A stretch of DNA of 64,000 bases from Megaustenia siamemsis (GCA_032433765.1 JAVIAB010000160.1:34207702-34271701), one strand, 5' to 3'. Positions 9,956-21,174 are shown, counted from the first letter of the stretch. Made by a program: numbers and translations. The notes: generated by a model not told the origin, from the letters alone.

Positions 9956-12057
9956 AGGAACACTCGTAGATGATACTTCAGTTTAATGTACCATAAAATT
10001 TACAGTACCACCCTTTAATAATTTAGTGAAATGTAGATTTATTTTAACTCCATTTAAAAACATTACACATGTGTGAACAGAAATTTAGTGTCTGTCTACA
10101 TTAAGACAGTGTCTGTTTAGTATCTTTGATGATTATTTAATTCACTTTAAAGTATTTATTTAATTTTTTTAAAAACAGATGTTAATGAGCTTCTTGCACA
10201 TTAATTTATGCTTTTTTGTTGTTGTTTTATTATAAACTTATTATTAAACTATTTCTTTCTTTTTTAAATTTGTAAATAGATTTCTTTATGAAATACTGCA
10301 TTTATTAATAGCCCGTTTACTGTGGTAGCCATGAGAAGACTCAGGTATTAGAAGTCATACTAAACTTGAAGTCTGAGTTATTCTACCTCGTTATAATGCA
10401 TGCAACTAATACTGTTTTATTACTGCCATTTCACACTGTGAGTCTGAAATTTATAGAGCTTTTAGGCTATTTCACAGTTAAGTGAACAATTTAAAGTAGA
10501 TTACATGCATGATATGATGCCCAGCTTATTGCATAAAGCCTAATTTTACAAGTTTTCAGAAAAATATATATATAGTTGGGAAGAGTTATTTTTAACAATT
10601 GTATTCCACTGTTAAGAGGTTAATTTCTTAGATAGTGATGTTAGTAAAAATGAACTAATTCAGGCCACAGATTTACAGACCCCTTATGACAAAGATCTCA
10701 TCACTGAAAAAGATAGTGATAGACTATATGTTGTTCAAGATAAATCCTATTTTAGATAAACAAATTGTTTGCATTTTTACAAGATGAGTGTGTAGACAGT
10801 ATTTTTTAGTTTTATTAATTTTAATATTCACACATTTTTAATGTAAAAAAATTAATAAATACATTTTTTAGGATTATAAGATATGGCTAGAATGAAAATG
10901 GTAACAAATTTCAAGCTGAGCGTGTTGTCATATTCCTATTCCCTTAATTGTTTTCTTTTCTTATTTTACTAAGTATGAGTATCACTATTAAATATGTTCA
11001 GCATGTTTCCACAATACTATTGATGAATATTCAGCATGTTTCCATAATGATGATGTCATGGTTCATTATATTCAGAGTGCTGGAGTTGCTATATTTGCTT
11101 TGATTCTACTATTGAATGAAAAATGAATATATTCCATTATGTGTGTATGTGCTTGCAATACAACATTCATGTCACTCTTTTTTTTAGATAACAGTTTTTT
11201 TAATGATTTCCTGGCTATATATATAATTTATATTTTTTTCATGTGCATTTTTTTCTGTATATATAATTTATACTCACAACATACAAAGTTATTGTACCAA
11301 ATGTTTTGTGCTTTAATTTCGATGTTTTTGTATTCCTGGTTGACTTTTTGCAGAATATTAATTACAGAATGTAAACAAGAGTGTTCTTGCTACACAGAGC
11401 TGCCAATTTTATAATTTATTCTGTGTTTAGGTTTTCAAATTATGCATATATCTTTACTTGGGCAATTTTAACAATGAAGATGCAATTTATAGAGGACTTA
11501 AACCTTAAGGGCTTGTATGGATCTACTTACTGGACATTAAGAAGTTCAAGGCTTTGAGCAAGCTGATTGGTTAGATCTTGAGGCTTTAGTTGTAGGAGCT
11601 TAATGAAGTCACATTCTCATTATGATGAGGGCATGACTGTTTATGGAACTACAATCCTAAAACTGGGGAATGTGGAAAAAGTAGGTTATTATTTGGAATG
11701 TGGAACCAAAATGTGATGAACTAGAAGGGCAGGTGTAAGAGGCATATTTAACCAGTAATCTACTGGAACTGTCATCAAACATACTTTTTACAAAAAGATA
11801 CAGAAGATCTTTAAAATTTCCTTACAAATGCCTTAACAACTTCTTAGTCAATTTTCTTCTTCGGAAATCCCTTACCATTTAAGGAGTTCTTACAAGATAT
11901 AAAGTATGGACGATTAAGAGATATTCTTGAGCTACCAAAATTATTATCATGCTAACTCTTTGATATCATTTGAACGGAACAGAACAACTTTTGAAGCAGC
12001 ACTGAGTGCAATATTGTTGCTTCTACTGATTAATTAACATCATCAATTGACAATAAG
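9956..12057. other. AT-rich stretch, nothing recognised
   Basis: No gene or repeat was identified. The sequence at about 11500-11760 is less AT-rich but has no readable frame. Confidence 0.4.
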
Positions 12058-12140
12058 TGAAGCCGCCAAAAGGGCAAGAACCAGAACTTTGTATTTCCCT
12101 CGACACTAGAATGGGTACAATAGGAAGTGAAAAAAGAAAG
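12058..12140 (+). mobile_element. LINE family F 3' end
   Basis: GAAGCCGCCAAAAGGGCAAG and the following ACTTTGTATTTCCCTCGACA encode EAAKRARTRTLYFPRH, the same end as at 1703. It is followed by an AAGAAAGAATGATTGATTAATTGATT low-complexity tail. Confidence 0.6.
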
Positions 12141-12479
12141 AATGATTGATTAATTGATTAATTGACACTATCCAAATCTCATAGCAAAATGCAGTTACTC
12201 TTATATTATTTGTTTGTCAATATGATCTTATTTTTAGCAAATATTTTATATATCTTATATTTTTTGCTCCAGATTTGTTGTTTCTTTTCGGGTGAAAGAA
12301 GATTGACAATATCAGTGGTTTCAGCTGCAAAATAAATAGTGCCATAGGTGCATTGACTGCATGTGTAACGACTAAGCACAGAATAGAACCACATGTCTCT
12401 GTTTAAGTATTCTGTTATCAAACTGAATATTCTTTTTCTGTGTTCACCCAATGACTATTACTCATCATATGCCCTTACA

Positions 12480-12665
12480 AATTGTTGACTGAGTATTGGT
12501 GCACTGTATTCAGGTTTACAGTACGCTGTGATATCTCTGCACTTTGGTCTAATGTATCTGATCTCAGTACAGCATTTTTGGGTACTGGGTTGCCTTCCTA
12601 CTTCAATTCATGATTACTTAGTCAGACTGGTTCATTAGAGTGACATAACAGCACTCTAGACAAAC
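12480..12665 (+). repeat. Interspersed repeat R2
   Basis: The segment TACAGCATTTTTGGGTACTGGGTTGCCTTCC...TTAGTCAGACTGG is repeated in diverged form at 27530-27660 (CACAGCATTTTTGAGTAATGGGTTGCTTTCC...CTTAGCCAGGCTAG). The family is unassigned and has no coding content. Confidence 0.6.
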
Positions 12666-12904
12666 ACATTGGTGGTCAGTAACATCCAAGAAATAACAAA
12701 GCATAGGCACAATGATGATTTCATTAATTCTTTCATTGTACCCACTTTTAGGTTATTATTTCTACTTGTCCAGTGCTGTGTTCCAAATTGTTTTATTTTT
12801 TTTTTATTTACGCCTTCATCAATAACTATTAATAAAAGAAGAGACATTGAAATGCTCACAGGACAGATGATTTTTGAAGGAGTTGATATTCCTTGCCAAA
12901 ATTT

Positions 12905-13835
12905 GTGACATTTGATGATAAAAAACAGAAGAGGAAGAAACAAAGAAGAATTAGATAAGTTTATTTATTATTCTCTAGCCAGCAAAATTGAACTTGAGAT
13001 CAATCATGAAAAGACTAAAGTCATGAAAAGCTTAATCGAACAGATGACAAAATATACATGGAAAACAAACCAGTAGAAGAGATCGATCACTTTATCTATC
13101 TTGGAAGTCACATTGATCAGGAAGGGGATACAAGTAAAGAAATTAGAATTAGAATAGCGAAGGCAGCAATGTCTTTCAGAAGCCTTGAAAAGTTGTGGAA
13201 ATCAAAACTCATCAGCACAAACACAAAACTTAGACTATTCAAATCAAACATACTATCAACCCTTACGTATGCATATGAGAGCTGGAAAACAACAAGAGAT
13301 ATAGAAACAAAGTTGAACGCATTCGAAAATAAATGTCTAAGGAAAATACTTGGTATAGCGTGGAACGAATTCAAAACAAATGAAGAAATTAGAGATATCG
13401 CCAATCAACCACTAATATCTTCAGTAATAAAGAAAAGACGATGGTGGGTGACTGGTTGGTCTCGAGGCAAGACGTCAGCCTCAAGACAGAGAGGTTGTGG
13501 GTTCAGAGAAGACAATGGTTATATGTTGGACAAGTGATGAGGAGATATAATAACTGAATAACAAAGCAAGCCGTCATGTGGGAAACAACAGGTAAGAGGA
13601 AAAGAGGCTGACCCAGCGAGACACTGAGAAGAACATTGATCAAGGAGGCAAGAGCAGCAGGAATCAGCTCCCTTAATGAGATAGAGTTGCTTGCACAGAA
13701 CAGAGACAAATAGCGAGATTTAATAAAAGATCTTTACAAGGATTGAAAACTGCTAGAATACAAATTTAGATAAGAGAAAGAGTATCTGGGTCTATGCCCA
13801 ATGGGCCAGCTATGGCTCGAAAGGTCACTAGATAG
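12905..13835 (+). pseudogene. LINE family C, longest copy of the reverse-transcriptase end
   Basis: The frame at 13058-13440 reads EEIDHFIYLGSHIDQEGDTS, then SFRSLEKLWKSKLISTNTKL and TKLNAFENKCLRKILGIAWN. This is the region after the reverse-transcriptase fingers/palm in LINEs. A 64-bp insertion at 13445 interrupts it. The tail continues with the GRPR-type block, now carrying stops (GAGGCTGACCCAGCGAGACA), and ends with CGAAAGGTCACTAGATAGATAG at about 13835. It is non-functional. The clade was not assigned. Confidence 0.85.
13435..13518 (+). mobile_element. 64-bp tRNA-like mini-retroposon with 10-bp target duplication
   Basis: Compared with sister LINE copies, 13445-13508 is extra. It reads GGGTGACTGGTTGGTCTCGA...GAGGTTGTGGGTTCAGAG and looks like the tRNA-related head of a SINE (A-box-like start, B-box-like GGGTTCAG end). 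It is bracketed by AAGACGATGG (13435-13444) and AAGACAATGG (13509-13518), a target-site duplication with one mismatch. Confidence 0.75.
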
Positions 13836-13904
13836 ATAGATTTATTATTCTATCACAACAGATTTAATTTAATTTCCGAATTGTGATTTAATGAGATCTT
13901 TGGG

Positions 13905-14035
13905 TTGGAGTTATTATTGACCCCAAGAGAAGAAATAGTTTGTGTTGATACCACTACAATTTGAGCCCATTTCCCACCTTATTTAGAATACAGCAGACTT
14001 TTATCCATTAGGCCATTAATTGAGCCCTTCACAAA
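13905..14035 (-). repeat. tRNA-headed SINE, decayed
   Basis: On the minus strand, from about 14030, the sequence reads GGGCTCAATTAATGGCCTAATGGATAAAAG, an A-box-like start. GCTCAAATTGTAGTGG follows as a degraded B-box region. Confidence 0.45.
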
Positions 14036-14850
14036 TAAAGACACCCCATAATTTTAATTGATGGAAATTAAGAAAAAAAAAATCTTCATCCCATTAGTCA
14101 TATTTTCTGGATGAAATTCCTTAGACATGGGCTATAAATAGCAACCAGCTCATACTTGAAAGAGATTAAGCCAAGATGATATAGCAGTACTGCAGACTTT
14201 CTAAACTCAACTGATAATGTTTTTAGTAGACGTTACACTGCTGTCTCTTTGCTTAATGTGCTACAAATTCCTGAGAAAAGTGATATTGATTTTAATTAGT
14301 ATTTTTGTATTCCTGCATTTTGTCTTTCATGGGGCATTTTTATTATAATTTTGAATTTTGGTTAGCTTTTTGAATTTTATTGCTTATCTATTTCAATTTT
14401 ATCTTTTTTTTGGTCTCATACTTTAGTCTTGTATGTCTTTCTACTGTGTGTCCTAAAAGTCTCCATATTTATTAAAAATAATCAGCATTTTTTTTTCTAT
14501 TAGTTATATTGTAATTTTACAGAACATCATCACTCATTTTTGTTGGTGACCCTTAGTAAAAATGTAATACTATGTCATCTTCATGAAAGAGCTGATGTCT
14601 TGCATTTTGTATGGATGCTAGTTTATATTACTTTAATGTCAATGACTATCTATGGAGACTTCATACAAGCCCTGCATATTGAACAATATATTTATAAGTT
14701 TTGGTATCAGTTCTTATATAAAATTAAACCGGAAAAAAATTCAATTTTCAGTTTTTATCCCATTTTAATTTGTTGCTATAATTCTTTGTATTTGAAGTTT
14801 AAATTCAAAGCCATATAACTGGATTCCAGGAATTAACCAGTGAAACAAAG
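14036..14850. other. AT-rich stretch, nothing recognised
   Basis: An open frame at 14540-14818 exists but has no motif and no splice support. The position is intronic. Confidence 0.4.
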
Positions 14851-15093
14851 TAAAGAGCCCAGTCACGCCATATGGCGTATAGGGATTATGGTGTTAGTGA
14901 TCATAATTTTTACAGACCTTCAGCAGATTAGCGGGGCAATATGGTCGGTATTACATCCGTGCGGGTCTACTTTCCCAGAGAAAATACAGTACCCATTTAA
15001 GGCTGGATGAACTCGGAAGCCGTCAACCAGGATCAAACGTGGCCTCTAGTCCTTTGTAGTCCTATTCACTAACCACTGTGCTATCCCGGCTAA
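14851..15093 (-). repeat. SINE-1 with perfect target duplication
   Basis: On the minus strand the head is AGCCGGGATAGCACAGTGGT with GTTTGATCC as the B box. The body includes CCCAGCCTTAAATGGG-type and TATGGCGTGAC-type segments. TGAAACAAAG flanks it at 14841-14850 and 15094-15103, a perfect 10-bp target-site duplication. Related copies are at 20541, 38129, 45112 and 48743. Confidence 0.9.
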
Positions 15094-15377
15094 TGAAACA
15101 AAGAGTAGGAATATAATCTATCAAGTTTGCAATAGAAAGGTCAATACTCATGTTCTTGTGATTTTATTGATTAGAAAATAAACACACACAAGAAAAAAGA
15201 ACAATATTAGATGTTATCTGTACATGAAATAGAACATTATGAACTTTGACAGAGATTTCATGCCCCAGGAATATTAACAATGGACATAAATGCAAAATAA
15301 AGATGAACAAATGACTTCTGAATATAAAGTTGATTGTTTAATCTTCTAGTGACTAATTTTAAATAATTAGTTTCTTG

Positions 15378-15600
15378 AAAGGGAGCTGGATGGTTTAGAA
15401 GTAAGATGTTGGCCTCTGAAGAAGAAGGGCTTGAGTTCAAATTTCACCACAGGCAGCAAGAATTTTTATCTTTAAATCTGTTGTTTCTTCAAGGCATTAC
15501 CCTTCCCCTGTCTCTGGGTAGTGAGGACTGCTGTCTAGCCCACTTGGATAATGGAGAAAAATAGGAGGTCCAGTGTACATGCTGTGCCTGTTAAAGAAGA
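15378..15600 (+). repeat. tRNA-headed SINE
   Basis: The head is GGGAGCTGGATGGTTTAGAA with a B-box-like GAGTTCAAATTTC at about 15432-15444. The body ends near 15600 (GCCTGTTAAAGAAGAACTCT). Its head resembles the 64-bp insertion at 13445. Confidence 0.6.
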
Positions 15601-15947
15601 ACTCTTAGCAACTAAAAGTTTGAATGAGTAGGCCAAAATAGCAATTGAAAAATGTACCCACACTGAAGATCAATTTGTTGAGCTGAAAGGTGTAGATATT
15701 AAAACTGGCCTTAAACTAATGATGCAATGCATACTTGCCCACTCAACAGGTGAACACAGAAGGAAAAGAAGTTTATTGATGGTCAAGTATCATGCAGGGT
15801 CAAGGCAAAAAAAAAGCACATAAATGTCATCAAAGTGCGAAGCTGCAGTGAAGCTAATTGTGAGGAGAAATGAAAAAATATAGAAAAAAATAGTTTGGTT
15901 AAAGCTTCACGTAACTAATGGACAACACAAACCAGAACATTTTGGCG
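15601..15947. other. Unassigned stretch
   Basis: No continuous coding frame or known repeat was recognised. Confidence 0.4.
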
Positions 15948-16538
15948 CATGGTGTATCGTGTATCATGCCTAGTGATAATGGGCCTTCCACATGGTGTAT
16001 CGTGTATCATGCCTAGTGATAATGGGCCTTCAACATGGTGTATCGTGTATCATGCCTAGTGATAATGGGCCTTCAACATGGTGTATCGTGTATCATGCCT
16101 AGTGATAATGGGCCTTCAACATGGTGTATCATGTATCATGCCTAGTGATAATGGGCCTTCAACATGGTGTATCGTGTATCATGCCTAGTGATAATGGGCC
16201 TTCAACATGGTGTATCGTGTATCATGCCTAGTGATAATGGGCCTTCAACATGGTGTATCGTGTATCATGCCTAGTGATAATGGGCCTTCAACATGGTGTA
16301 TCGTGTATCATGCCTAGTGATAATGGGCCTTCAACATGGTGTATCATGTATCATGCCTAGTGATAATGGGCCTTCCACATGGTGTATCGTGTATCATGCC
16401 TAGTGATAATGGGCCTTCAACATGGTGTATTGTGTATCATGCCTAGTGATAATGGGCCTTCAACATGGTGTATCGTGTATCATGCCTAGTGATAATGGGC
16501 CTTTAACATGGTGTATCGTGTATCATGCCTAGTGATAG
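15948..16538 (+). repeat. 43-bp minisatellite, about 14 units
   Basis: The unit is CATGGTGTATCGTGTATCAT followed by GCCTAGTGATAATGGGCCTTCAA. Units are nearly identical; a CCACATGG variant and a TATCATG variant occur at spaced positions, which suggests block duplication. Confidence 0.95.
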
Positions 16539-16990
16539 TGAACACTTCCTGCCTTCATCGGTTGTTGTTTGTTTATTTGTTGGTATTCCCCAACACAAAT
16601 ACTTTTCTTTATTTGCCCTTAAAAAACATTAAATGAATATAAGTATCATTGTGTCATAGTTTATAGCAGGCTGTGATATTTATACCTTTCAGTCCCAGAC
16701 TTCCAAATTTAGCCAAACATTTTTTTTGTGGGGTATCATATTTGTCTTTCTTTTTTGATCTCCACTATTTGGCTAGAATAATTAGTTTATTTCCTTGATC
16801 GTCTTTGAAGTTCATTGACCTTAATGTCAACATTCAGCTTTGTGCCATTTACTGCTTTTAGTTTATTGAAATTATTATTACACTGCATGCATCATGCATT
16901 TTTTCAATTTTCAGATCAGTATCTGTTGATCATTTCAGAACTTTCTTTTTGCTACCATTAGTTATGGGGATGAAATTATTTGTTTCATTC
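16539..16990. other. Unassigned AT-rich stretch
   Basis: Nothing was recognised. Confidence 0.4.
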
Positions 16991-16994
16991 TTTG

Positions 16995-17255
16995 CTTTCA
17001 AATGTCCACATTTTTCAATTTAATGATGGCTTCTTCTTCTTCTTTCCTTCCTCATTTGCACTTCAGCATCAAGGGGAGATATAATTTGCTGTCTTTTGTT
17101 TGTTTTTTTGTCTCAGCTGCTGTTATATTTCCTAGTCCTTCTAATATACCATCCATCCATCTTTTTTGTGGTCGACCATTGGGTTTGGTATTCTCACAAT
17201 GTTTATTGAAGGCTTGTTATGCTGTATTTTGATCTTTCTGCCTTGTCACGTGGAT
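16995..17255 (-). mobile_element. LINE family F 3' fragment
   Basis: The minus strand encodes pieces like the family F end at 52956-53160: HVTRQK, AFNKH, NPMVDHKK, WMDGILEGLGNITAAE and ANYISPLMLK. Several stops break it. Confidence 0.7.
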
Positions 17256-17261
17256 CGAATG

Positions 17262-17345
17262 TGAGACCTCAGTGACCAAACACATTGGGGAAACATCAGC
17301 CGGGCTAAACCCCCAATGTGTGTTTTTCTTAAGTTAAGCCCTTAA
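17262..17345. repeat. Interspersed repeat R1
   Basis: GGGGAAACATCAGCCGGGCTAAACCCCCAATGTGTGTTTTTCTTAAGTTAA (17289 on) recurs inverted at 35598-35650 and partly at 29315-29360. The family is unidentified. Confidence 0.6.
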
Positions 17346-17404
17346 CTTACGACTGACTCAGCAGGTCGGTAAGGGATAAATGTATTATGCTCAGAGAAAT
17401 ACAC

Positions 17405-17520
17405 AGAAGATGGAGATAGATAAATACAAAGTAGCAACGATCAATATATGCGGAATAAAAAATAAAGAAGTCAAAATTATAGAAGAAATTATGGTTGGTG
17501 GCAGTAAATTCAAAGTTCCT
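17405..17520 (+). pseudogene. LINE endonuclease domain start
   Basis: The frame reads KYKVATINICGIKNKEVKII and EE. This matches the start of the APE-type endonuclease of non-LTR retrotransposons (pattern 'kvaTwNicGiknK'). It breaks off at about 17520, just before a SINE head at 17531. Confidence 0.6.
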
Positions 17521-17530
17521 TTCGATATTA

Positions 17531-17640
17531 TGGGGTCTTGGTGGCTGAGTGGTTAATGTGTTTGCCCCTTGATCTGAAAGTTCTGGGTTTGATTCCCAGA
17601 GCTGGCAGTTTTTTTTCAGACACAAGGTTCACTCTAACAA
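17531..17640 (+). repeat. SINE-2-type tRNA head
   Basis: GGGGTCTTGGTGGCTGAGTGGTTAATG carries an A box, and GGGTTTGATTCCC at about 17585-17597 is a good B box. A T run follows. It is shared with 3725 and 33750. Confidence 0.75.
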
Positions 17641-17829
17641 TAGCTACCAGAGATCTTTTGGATAAGTAAAGATGCCGTAACATGATACTGATCCTATCAC
17701 CCATAAATGGAACTTGGTCATGGAAAATAATGTCACTAACACTTTATATAAAAGCAAATGCTGTCACATACCAACTTTCACCATTGTTAAGACATCCAAA
17801 CATTTCTATGGCAGCTAAACAAAAATGAT

Positions 17830-18190
17830 AAATAACATTTTCATACCAACTTTGTGCTATGAAAGTCAAACATGGACCCTTTCTAAATCACAATTAAGAA
17901 AGATCAATACATGTGAGATGCAATGATTGAGAAAAGTAACAAACAATACAAGAAGAGATAGAATACCAAATGAAACCATAAGAAAAATGGTAGGAACAAA
18001 ACCCTGCAGAGAATATATAGAACAACAACTTAAATGTTTGGACCACCTGGTCAGAATGAATCCTTTCCAATCACCATGAAGGGCATTCTTCTCGAGAATG
18101 CATGGAAAAAGACCAAGAGGAATACCCAGAAGAAGATGGATAGATGCAGTGACAGAGACATGTAACAACAAAGGAAAATCCCTAATTTAG
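17830..18190 (+). pseudogene. LINE reverse-transcriptase C-terminal fragment
   Basis: The plus-strand pieces LCYESQTWTLSKSQLRKI, LKCLDHLVRMNPF and GKRPRGIPRRRWIDAVTETC follow the usual LINE order (ExxTW, HlvRM, RGRPRRRW). A stop at 18077 breaks the frame. It is not an intact gene. Confidence 0.75.
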
Positions 18191-18252
18191 ACAGTTCGGG
18201 TAGCGCACGAACAACAAATGATATAACCACAACACCTTTTCAGTATCAGTAT

Positions 18253-18327
18253 CCAGTTCTGTGATTTAAACATCTACTTCTCCAGTTCTGTGATTTAAAC
18301 ATCTACTTCTCCAATTCTGTGATTTAA
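18253..18327. repeat. 29-bp tandem repeat, 2.6 units
   Basis: The unit CCAGTTCTGTGATTTAAACA TCTACTTCT repeats with little change. Confidence 0.85.
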
Positions 18328-18614
18328 TGTTTATTATGATGAAGAATTAACACCACAGCACTCTGGGCAAATCCTTAGGTGCTCATTCTATTTAAGATAC
18401 AAGAAAGAAATAAGGGCTATCAATCTAGTTGCTCTTGTGGTGCACTAGTTATATGCCTCAACCTTCCATGCAATATTTTTCACTTGTCCATATTTAATTT
18501 TAAATTCCCACAATATAAGAATTACATTCTCCAACAGACGTGCCTTCAATTCCTCCAACATCTCCCTTCCCTGCTCATAATCAAGATTAGCACTACTAAT
18601 GCTTTAAGACCAAC

Positions 18615-18655
<41 letters not shown>

Positions 18656-18715
18656 AATCTTTGTATACCAGGATATAGGTGTTTTTAAGGCATTTAGAAA
18701 AATCCACAAACACAA
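18328..18715. other. Unassigned stretch with (CT)n
   Basis: It contains a (CT)17 run at 18619-18652. No LINE family A end adjoins this run, unlike those at 41217 and 53351. Confidence 0.5.
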
Positions 18716-19150
18716 CATCATCATCAAGTACCGGGCCTGCTGGCGTAGGTGAACATGTCTCTCCACAACTTTCGATCTTGACAGTTATTTATCATTTCTG
18801 TTGTTGACCATCTGCCAAGCTATTCTCTTAAAACTGTCTGGTATCTTTTCTCTTTGCTTCCCTCTATCTCTTCATCCTTTTATTTCTCCAGTTGTTACAA
18901 TATATTCCAGTTGTTCTCTTCTCATTACATGGCCAAAAAATTATGATTGTTTCATCCTAATATTGGAAATTAGCTATCTTTTGGCTTTAACATCTTTCAG
19001 AACATTTTCATTACTCTTCTTAGCTGTCCATGGTATTCTCAACATTCTTCTGCAAAACCACATTTCTACAGACTCCAGTGATTTTCTTGTCTGTTATCCT
19101 ATTATCCATGTTTCACATCCATATGTTAAGACAGGAACACAAACAAACAC
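18716..19150 (-). mobile_element. LINE family E 3' fragment, (GAT)n tail
   Basis: It is a close relative of 2060-2560. The minus-strand 3' end is CACCTACGCCAGCAGGCCCG followed by GTACTTGATGATGATG. The coding part is full of stops. Confidence 0.75.
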
Positions 19151-19246
19151 AACACTGTAAAATTACCCGTAACCTTGCATATTTAAGCTTATACCTTGCC
19201 TCAGAGGTTTTGTTCTATAATAAAGATTCATTTATTTGTTATGACT

Positions 19247-19654
19247 GGCTGAAACCTTTGCATGATGGTGTCAATAAATTGGCTGAAACCTTTGTATGAT
19301 GGTGTCAATAAATTGGCTGAAACCTTTGTATGATGGTGTCAATAAATTGGCTGAAACCTTTGTATGATGGTGTCAATAAATTGGCTGAAACCTTTGTATG
19401 ATGGTGTCAATAAATTGGCTGAAACCTTTGTATGATGGTGTCAATAAATTGGCTGAAACCTTTGTATGATGGTGTCAATAAATTGGCTGAAACCTTTGTA
19501 TGATGGTGTCAATAAATTGGCTGAAACCTTTGTATGATGGTGTCAATAAATTGGCTGAAACCTTTGCATGATGGTGTCAATAAATTGGCTGAAACCTTTG
19601 TATGATGGTGTCAATAAATTGGCTGAAACCTTTGCATGATGGTGTCAATAAATC
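19247..19654 (+). repeat. 34-bp minisatellite, 12 units, each with AATAAA
   Basis: The unit is GGCTGAAACCTTTGTATGAT GGTGTCAATAAATT. Three units have GCATG instead of GTATG. Every unit holds the hexamer AATAAA in the sense orientation of the coiled-coil gene. Confidence 0.95.
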
Positions 19655-19789
19655 CAAACTAGTTCCTGAAGTTGTGAGGCCTTTATGTGAACCAGCCTAT
19701 TCTGTTTTTTATGGTTTTCTTAGTATCATAACATCTTGTTTCTGGATTTAGTCAAATAATAATTCCTGACCATTCCAGCGCTGCTAGAC

Positions 19790-20060
19790 ATCACATAGTC
19801 ACATAGGGCTCAACGTGCTTTTTGCCATCCATCTTTATTGTGGGCATGTTAAGTCTTATCAAAAGAGTTTATACCTGCCAGTTTTGCTTCTCATGTCAGT
19901 GTTCTTTTCAGTGTCTTTCTAGGTCTCCCTCTTTTTCTTTATCCTGATGTTTCCCATATAAGAACCTGTTTTGAAATTATCTTGTCTCTTTTCAGCATAT
20001 GTCTGACACATGTGTATCTTCTCTTCCTAATAGAAGATGAGATTCATTGGTTGCATGGTC
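19790..20060 (-). mobile_element. LINE family C-like diverged fragment
   Basis: The plus-strand text GTGTTCTTTTCAGTGTCTTTCTAGGTCTCCC is the complement of the GRPRETL-RTL coding block seen at 44020-44060. It is more diverged than the 43819 and 48021 copies. Confidence 0.6.
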
Positions 20061-20375
20061 ATTTATCTTACCTCTATATTAGTCTTATCCTGTGTGTTAC
20101 CGGGGCCTCATTATGAGGGAAGTAGAGAATAGTGACACTGTGACCTTCCAGGCATGCAGTAAGAGGTGACTAAGGAGGTTGATTGATGGCTTGACAAGCT
20201 GTCATTATAAAAAATATTGTTATGGAAACAGCGCCATAGATTTTAGAAGCAGTGGTCTCTGCAATATGTGCCATTTTGGCATGCAAGGTTTCTGTTTTTG
20301 AGATTGTGGTTCTGCCCTATGTGCCATCTTTGGCTCGAAAGGACAATAGATAGATAGATAGATAGATATATTAGT
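20061..20375 (+). mobile_element. Retroelement tail with GATA repeats
   Basis: The end (GCCCTATGTGCCATCTTTGG, CTCGAAAGGACAATAGATAG then GATA units) matches the 3' end of LINE family C, but the upstream 200 bp differ. A similar tail without GATA units is at 47108-47143. This may be a non-autonomous element that borrowed the family C tail. Confidence 0.5.
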
Positions 20376-20540
20376 CTTGAATTCCATAGTACACAAAGTA
20401 TCCTTCTTAGAAGTAACCTGATTTCTTAGCATTTGAAAATGACAATTTCTTGATCTCATTTGAGTTGTTTGTTTTATGCATAATTTACAATGTGACTTTG
20501 CCAATTTTACTATTTTCCAATTGGGATAATTGTATGGCAT

Positions 20541-20805
20541 AGTAAAAAAAAAAAGTAAAGTACCCCTGTCACGCCAAATGGCATATAGGGAATATGGTGT
20601 TAGTGACCATAAATTTTACAGACCTTCGACACATGATTTTTGGGGTAATGTGGTCGGTATTATGCCCGTGCCACTTTACTTTCCCAGAAAAAAATCCGGT
20701 ACCCATCTAAGGCTGGTTGAACCCGGAACCCATCGGTTGGGATCGAACCTTACCTCTTGTCCTTTGTAGTCCAGTTCACTAACCACTGAGCTATCGCGGC
20801 TCCCT
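20541..20805 (-). repeat. SINE-1 with perfect 12-bp target duplication
   Basis: It is flanked by ATTGTATGGCAT at 20529-20540 and 20806-20817. On the minus strand the head is GGAGCCGCGATAGCTCAGTG with GGTTCGATCCC as B box, and the body ends in GTACTTTACTTTTTT. It is nearly full length. Confidence 0.93.
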
Positions 20806-21051
20806 ATTGTATGGCATCTATTGGTTTTATTGTAGTTTTTCCTTATTTGTCAAGTTTGTCTGACATTCCATTACCTAAAGCATTGGAAATAACAGAGGCA
20901 GACAAACTATTAAAATTCTGCTCATTTTGTCTTTTTTGTCATTCTAGATTATGTTTGCCATTATTATTCATCAAACTGATATCAGAGTTTACATTTGTCA
21001 CAATGTTATGCTTTCATATAGTCTGTCACAGTATGAAATCATGTCCCACAG

Positions 21052-21174
21052 CTTCGTGTGCAGGCACAAGCTGAGATGAAATCAATACGTTCTCAAGTTA
21101 TGCAGAATCGACTGTCTTTACAAATGGCTCGGGCACAACAGGAAAACATGGGTAACTTGAATACTGACAGATAA
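21052..21174 (+). CDS. Coiled-coil protein, candidate alternative 3' exon
   Basis: After CCCACAG at 21045-21051 the phase-0 frame reads LRVQAQAEMKSIRSQVMQNR then LSLQMARAQQENM. It resembles the terminal exon start at 22844 (LRNQAQGELRALRAEL) in both protein and DNA, so the two look like duplicated exons. If not spliced further, the frame ends GNLNTDR-stop at 21172-21174, and an AATAAA lies at 21450. A donor exists at G|GTAACT (21151/21152), but it leaves phase 1, which does not fit the exon at 22844. It may be an alternative last exon, or an unseen exon may intervene. The acceptor has a weak pyrimidine tract. Confidence 0.5.
   Translation, partial: LRVQAQAEMKSIRSQVMQNRLSLQMARAQQENMGNLNTDR

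Noticed and set aside
12656..12943. 95- and 79-codon overlapping frames
   Set aside because: No motif, AT-rich, frames on both strands.
15948..16538. Possible CRISPR array (regular 43-bp units)
   Set aside because: Units are directly adjacent without variable spacers, and the DNA is from an animal.
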